The position numbers and the translations under genes were made by a program. Of a stretch of DNA of 64,000 nt, positions 58,531 through 64,000 are shown piece by piece. This DNA comes from Stratiolaelaps scimitus. Its lineage: Eukaryota; Arthropoda; Arachnida; Mesostigmata; Laelapidae. Under the pieces are notes generated by a model. The model saw nothing but the letters and a program-made list of their open reading frames with translations, ran no database searches and was not told where the DNA came from. The DNA lies in NCBI GenBank assembly GCA_019614645.1, contig JABWDB010000038.1, forward strand, positions 2,480,001-2,544,000. The letters run 5' to 3'. The number at the start of each line of letters is the position of its first letter. Within the stretch, counting starts at the first letter, position 1.

Positions 58531-61452
58531 CACAGGGTGTATGGTAACTTAGTGTCCGTCATAGAACATGACGACACCCATGGATTGTAAAGCGGGTCAC
58601 CGCGTGCTGGTTGAATCCATTTAAGCCCTTCTAAGAATAGTAGCTATGTAGTGAATTTACTATTTATTTAGTGAAGTACCCAACTGCCATAGCAATATTT
58701 GACATGCTTATGAGTGGACCTTAATCAATTTGATCTAAAAATTCATTGATTAACTTCAGCATATTGATTGGTTTGCTTCTGGCTACTGTGATCATTAGAA
58801 ATGGTGAATAATGATCACTACGAAGTAATACTAATAATACGAACTCCAGGGTGTCTAATTATGCCTTCTGGATGATTGGGTCATATATGATCAGTGCAGC
58901 CAGACCGTTAAGCTGCATCTCGACTAGGTGTATTCGATTCGAGAGACCAAACAAACTCGTGAGGTCTTGGTAACTTCCTGTGTTACCACTCGGAATATTG
59001 AAGTTGAAATCACCAAAAGATTTTCAAGGCACGGATTAGTAATGATCGTTTGTTTTCATGCAGTTCTAATGGGATTTTGTGGGGACTCGGTAAATTATTA
59101 CGAACTTTTGTAAAATTAAGATCGTAAACTTCGCCAAGTCACATCTTTCAGGACTTTGCCATGGAAACCCTTGGTTGAATTAGAACTGGTTTGGAAGCAT
59201 TCCTAGGGGGAGCGCGAAAAACGAGTATTTGAAGCGACAATGGAGCCACAATTTACGAATCCCGCTGAAAATCCAATGAAGGGACTGACTCCGCTGATAT
59301 ACATACAATATTATAGACCTTTTCACAACTTACTTACATCAGTCACCACTTTCAATTTTATTTTACTCTTGGTATAAAGGGTAGTTCATTGGGAGAATTC
59401 CCGACCAGGAGTCTTAGGTGATATTAAAGAACGATCACTCGTTAGGGCTGATAAATTAGTTTCCTGTTTCCTTTGATTATTTTTTCACGTCGTTGAAGTC
59501 CATACTAAATTGATTAGTCTGACGATTGGGCATTACTTATCTCCCGCCTTCGGGTGCCCTTTTCTCTTCTGTGGAGGCGTTGGACAGGTTTGTCTAATAA
59601 AGAAAATAAATTGTATCTTTCTTTTTATTTTTGCAATTTTGATTATTGCGGCCATTGTATTTTGGGACCTTTTCTCTTCGTAGTTCACTCTTGCGCGAAT
59701 TTTTGCATATTTCACGGCTCTAGTTTTTCTGAGAATCGATTTAAGTGAATTTGTTTTTCGAAATAGCAATCGCCTGTTGCAGATGAAATATAAACATTTG
59801 CTTGCTGTGCGGTGTATGGATGGTTGCTATCTTCAGGAAGGATCTCATTTCATGATGCGTGACAAATATCGCTGATGAGAGGAGGTTGTGCATTGGTGCC
59901 ACTAAAAGCGGACTGAGAAAACATTGGGCATGACTAGGCGCTAGGTCCGCAGGCCCTCGTAGCCAGACTGGTTGCCATGTGCTAGCGATTCGCGAGATGT
60001 CCTCCAGGCGCTCCTCTTCGTGTATTTCAAAGTGAGGGGCTAGGGTCCCTTAATGATTTTCCTAATTTGTTTTTATCCAAATTGTCTAATCACTTCGCCT
60101 GAACTAGACGTATGTTGCCTACTATCCGCATCTTATCACGTTCTGGTAGGCTGAAGGGGATTAACTTAATAAATGTGTGGTACGATTCTGCGATCTTTCC
60201 CTTCCGACTGCCAATGTGATACTTCAGTGGTAGTTCTGGGCTCCTTTTAACGATTTTGAGCCAGACCGCTTATGTCCAAAGAACGTGTTTATCGGCATCA
60301 CTCCACACGTAAGCGACAGCTTCAGACTAAATTTCCTAGCGTATCAATGACACTTCTTGCTCTATAAAACCATTTATTTTTCACGACTGTATGCTGTAAT
60401 GTAGTAATCTCATAAGAATGCCAAAAAAGAATGCCTAGTCGAAAAGAATAGGTGGACGTAGTATACATATTTAATAACACAAAATTTGCTGTACGCTTCC
60501 AATGCTTGGGGATAATGCTCTCTTGGCGCGACGACGACTGTCCGACATTTGGCAGCTTAACCTCAACCCTTTTCTCGACCCTATTTACAAGACCTAGATT
60601 AGACCGAAGCCTTATGTTAGTACTTGGTGGACAATCCAAGCCTACATAAAGTCATTCTATGTTTCGTATTTCAGTGAATAAATCTTTCGACACAGGTAAG
60701 CTGAAGTTAGTTATATATCAGATCGGGATTCACAAAATTCGGATGTGCCCTGATTGACGCATCGGATGCATCGGCTTTACTGGGACAAGCAAAAGTCGAG
60801 TGCAACGAAGCCTGCTGAATAAACACATGAATGTCTTTCATGCCTTCCACTGCAGTGGCAGAGCACTATAGAGGAACGGATAGATAGTCGTTTAATGAAG
60901 GATGTCAGATTTCACAATCAGTTGATGGGCTGAACCTGCTCAGACCGTGTCTCTTTGCAGAACTTACAAATGTAAGTAAAGAAGCTATTCTTAATGTGAC
61001 AAGTAGGAGCTGGTACTTGAAATATCGGACGTGCAGTTGGTGGGTGTGTTTGTTGTCTACTAACTAGACGAGCTGTGTGTTAAATTAAATACGATGTATT
61101 CATGTGTTTGCCATGCTTTGTGTTAAATTAAGTACGATGTGTTCATGTTCTAATACTGTGCAAACGTGTTTAATTATATCATTAAGAGTAACAACATTAA
61201 TAGGGTTTGTTTAATAAATAGTTCGCAAGTTGTATACAATTGTTATTAAGTTGTATACAATTTAAAAAGCTTCCCACTACGTGGCACGTCAATGTAGTGC
61301 TATAAGTTCTAAAAGGTCACGCAATTGCGATCGATTAGTGTTTAGATAGACTCTCATAAAGTTGCAATTTTTTTAACATACTACATTCAGCTATTATGAT
61401 CTAATTGTTTGTTGCTTAATAACAGTTTAATTATCACTTTATTTCATTTTAG
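58531..61452. other. Noncoding stretch, nothing recognised
   Basis: No gene supported over 2.9 kb. Near 61074-61150 a segment with TGTGTTAAATTAA and TACGATGT is duplicated at about 50-bp spacing, and AGTTGTATACAATT is repeated at about 61228-61262. Confidence 0.45.
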
Positions 61453-61634
61453 ATCGCCCTATTATCGACCACAGGTAGCAGCACAACAGAGAACATTAGT
61501 GAGGACAGAAAGCGGAACGAAATCATTTGAAGGCAATAGCGATGGTCTCAGTGTATCTAGCTCTGCAGTGCTGGATGCTTGCTATGATCCTCGTACCATT
61601 TCCACAGCATTGTGTTGGAATCTTCCTCGGAGTG
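61453..61634 (+). CDS. Candidate internal exon, family unknown
   Basis: A good acceptor (TTATTTCATTTTAG) opens a frame reading SPYYRPQVAAQQRTLVRTES, then SFEGNSDGLSVSSSAVLDAC and YDPRTISTALCWNLPRSG, ending at a donor-like GTG-GTAAAG. The sequence is Ser-rich, non-repetitive and uses balanced codons, so it looks like a real exon of a plus-strand gene. An alternative donor lies 20 bp later. I recognise no domain and found no partner exon, so the gene may extend beyond the window. Confidence 0.35.
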
Positions 61635-63140
61635 GTAAAGTGTCACCTCTAGCGGTAATACAGATAACATAAATGATGCACATGATTAATATTATTAATT
61701 GATTATGACGTAGAGCTTCAGTTACACCGTTTGTTCAACTCAATGTAATCGTTTAAATACAGGAGAATTGTAATTCGGAATGCAATCGTTTAATTCCTGG
61801 GCAATAACAGTACGTTTTCGAACGGACTGCGAGCAGATTACCGTGGTATGTTCATACTTATGAAGAAACAAAATCGTTACAAGTAATGATAATCATTAAT
61901 GTCTATGTAATGAAGGTGATTTCTATAAATCGCTAAGCGAATTATGTTAACCAAATCGTAACATATTGCAAACTCTACCACACTATTTTAAACGTTATAC
62001 ATCGACATTAGAAGCCAATTTTTCCAATGGGGCGTTTGGGTCATTTTTCGCTGATAGTCAAAACTTATGGAAGAGTGACATGACAGACATGTGATTGTGT
62101 AATCACTCTTTTAAACGAGGGTACGTATCTGTAGTAGAGGGGATTATCTCTTGGTTTATTATCAGTTTATTAAAAATAAATAGTAGTAAAGGTCTCATAA
62201 ATACAATTTCTAATTCATCATTCTTGATTTTTTAGTTTTAAAATTCGATACTGAAAAGCTCTCGATACGTACAGCGGAGACCCATATGCATCTACGCAAA
62301 CATAAGACTCTACTTTTCCGAAACGCTAATTAGACTAGCGAAATACTGAAGTTTAGTTTCAGAGGATAAAAATCTTTTTCTTGATGAGATCGGAGAATTC
62401 GAGACGTGGATAAGCTCTAAGCTCGGTCGTCAGGTTACACCACAACAAGTGCTCGAATTCGCTACCCTAACAGTAACACACAGTTGACACTGACGAAAAG
62501 GGTGGCATATGTTTTCGAACATATCAGCTGTTTGCAGCAGGTGAAGCCTAGCACAACGGAAGGGATATTTTTCAGCCAGGTGGTCAGAGTCAACGAGAGT
62601 ATAGCAGATCAGACTTTCATGTTTCCTTAGAAGGAGAAATCTAAGCTTCATAAGCCTAATGAACAGGCATGCTAGGCAAATCAATTGAATCGTGTTCAAG
62701 TAAGCATATAGAACATAAGTTATGCCTGCGTTTATAGGCTTACGCCAATCAGGTTAAGTAAAATGCTGCTGGGTTGCCGCTCTTTGCTCAAGTTGTTATT
62801 TGTTTCGAGATACAGGGTATGCGATGAGTTCTTCAGGGATGGTCGCCAGCAGGGCCTAGTTGTGTGTGGATTTGTACTGATTATACTGGCCCTTGCTCCT
62901 CAAAGTATTAGATGCTCTACAACCTCCACCAGATTGTTGAGTGGGCTGGTCACGTTCCTGACGAGATGGAAACGCAAAATAAGACCAGGTGACTTCGTTT
63001 CGCTGTGGGTTTGCTTTAGAAATGACGTGGTTTAGAAATTAAGCCTGACATCTTGGCTGAGCACAGGTGACTTTCGGCGAAGTGCTAATGCGGTCTGTGC
63101 GGGCAGTCTTGGCGGATGACTGGTGCTGGTCTGCCTTCCT
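61635..63140. other. Noncoding or decayed retroelement sequence
   Basis: A 90-codon plus frame at 62763-63035 begins with a hydrophobic segment, but it lies just before an RNase H relic and may be part of the same decayed element. Nothing else recognised. Confidence 0.35.
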
Positions 63141-63149
63141 GATGATTTG

Positions 63150-63690
63150 TCTGTGTTGGGGGCTGAATTATCTGCGCTCGATGTTTGCTTGAATATGCTT
63201 TTGCGACATCCTCCATCTGTGACTGTGGTTATGCTTTGCGATCCACGAGCTGGGTTAATATTTGCGGACAAGGAACAAGCAAAACAGTTCATCGCGCGTA
63301 CTTCTCTTTCAAGCTTCCCTCAATCTGAGCGGCCTCTGAAAACGGGTATATGAGGCTTGGGTTGCTGGCCACGCAGGCATCACGCTGAAAGAGATAGCGA
63401 ACGAAGGGGTCAAGGAGGCTCTTAAGTATTCATTATCTCCCACAATGCATATGCATGGAAATTTTATGTGCTGTCGAAGTTTGCAGGGAAGATCATCGTA
63501 CGTTTACCGGAAATGCTGCTGGAAACAGTTGATGAGAAAATTGTCAGTTGAAGTTGTCGTGGAGTCATCACAAGGGTTGACTTATTGCGAATGGTTTTTT
63601 GTTATTGGAGTGTATGCTGTTATGTTTATGGGCTTATATGCCCCGCGATGTGACGACGACACTGCGCAAGTCGACTCGTATATGTGATGA
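63150..63690 (+). pseudogene. RNase H domain relic of a non-LTR element
   Basis: One plus frame reads AELSALDVCLNMLLRHPP, then VTVVMLCDPRAGLIFADKEQ (like the V-x-x-x-x-D-S-R-A-A-L block of retroelement RNase H) and QFIARTSLS. After a frameshift near 63350, WVAGHAGITLKEIANEGVKE follows, the usual W-V-P-G-H-x-G-I...N-E-x-A-D block with changes. Two frames and missing residues make it inactive. The reverse transcriptase part was not identified upstream. Confidence 0.6.
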
Positions 63691-64000
63691 TCCTGTGGTT
63701 CGCGACACACAATTGCTAGAAAGAAGAAATTTGGGAGCTACAGCTCCGCAATCTGGAAGGAAGGTTATTTGCATGGAGTTAGGTGCGAATATCTATGAGT
63801 CCTCAGATGGTAGCTATAGAATTGCCGCCATGCGTTGTCTGAGGTGGTACATGCGTGACTGTTGTTGCGTTAGCTGCGTGAAACCTATGTTGAAGGTCTT
63901 AGTTGTTTTTTGTCGCGAATTCGGTTCAGGGCCTACAAGACATCAGGGCGTCATGGGCACAAAGAAATAAACGAATAGTATCGTTGAAATGGACCTCGAA
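63691..64000. other. Right edge, unassigned
   Basis: A plus frame (63599-63970) continues to the window edge region without a recognised domain. It may be the tail of the same retroelement relic. Confidence 0.3.

Overview
The window is nuclear DNA from an animal, most likely an arthropod. The evidence is one spliced gene with GT-AG introns of 1 to 3.7 kb, which encodes the metazoan neuroendocrine chaperone 7B2. It is surrounded by tRNA-derived SINEs, decayed non-LTR retrotransposons, mariner transposase relics, a Ty3/gypsy fragment and many trinucleotide and dinucleotide tracts. The 7B2 protein is of the arthropod kind. A parasitiform mite is a reasonable guess, but the sequence alone does not prove it. 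No bacterial operons, CRISPR arrays, rRNA genes or convincing tRNA genes were seen.

The central result is a complete 7B2 (secretogranin V) coding region on the minus strand. Six coding exons lie at 47756-47652, 44167-43983, 40874-40693, 39693-39443, 35733-35518 and 32502-32425. All phases agree, all splice sites are GT-AG, and the product is 338 residues. It has a signal peptide, the conserved GHQYV and PPNPCP blocks, a cysteine-rich block, a furin site (KRVRR) and a C-terminal peptide that ends exactly on VVAKKG. A strong splice acceptor just upstream of the start codon implies a noncoding first exon. A CpG-rich segment near 50.6 kb, with a perfect CRE, a YY1-like box and a splice donor, is a candidate for it.

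Layout. 0-5 kb: AT-rich DNA, then a long inverted-repeat (foldback-like) element beside a Ty3/gypsy integrase fragment. 5-10 kb: two possible orphan exons, then two decayed non-LTR elements on opposite strands. 10-26 kb: mostly noncoding, with SINEs, a perfect hairpin next to a SINE, and a 74-bp minisatellite. 26.8-28.6 kb: a dense trinucleotide-repeat island open for 425 codons on the minus strand. 32-50.7 kb: the 7B2 locus, with two mariner relics and several SINEs in its introns. 52-58.5 kb: three non-LTR relics, one inserted inside a SINE with a short target duplication. 58.5-64 kb: noncoding apart from one unassigned candidate exon and an RNase H relic at the right edge.

The only genes that can be said to work together are by implication. 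7B2 escorts and inhibits prohormone convertase 2 in the secretory pathway, but that convertase is not in this window. Most other open frames are short, contain alternative starts, or come from simple repeats, and are left out.
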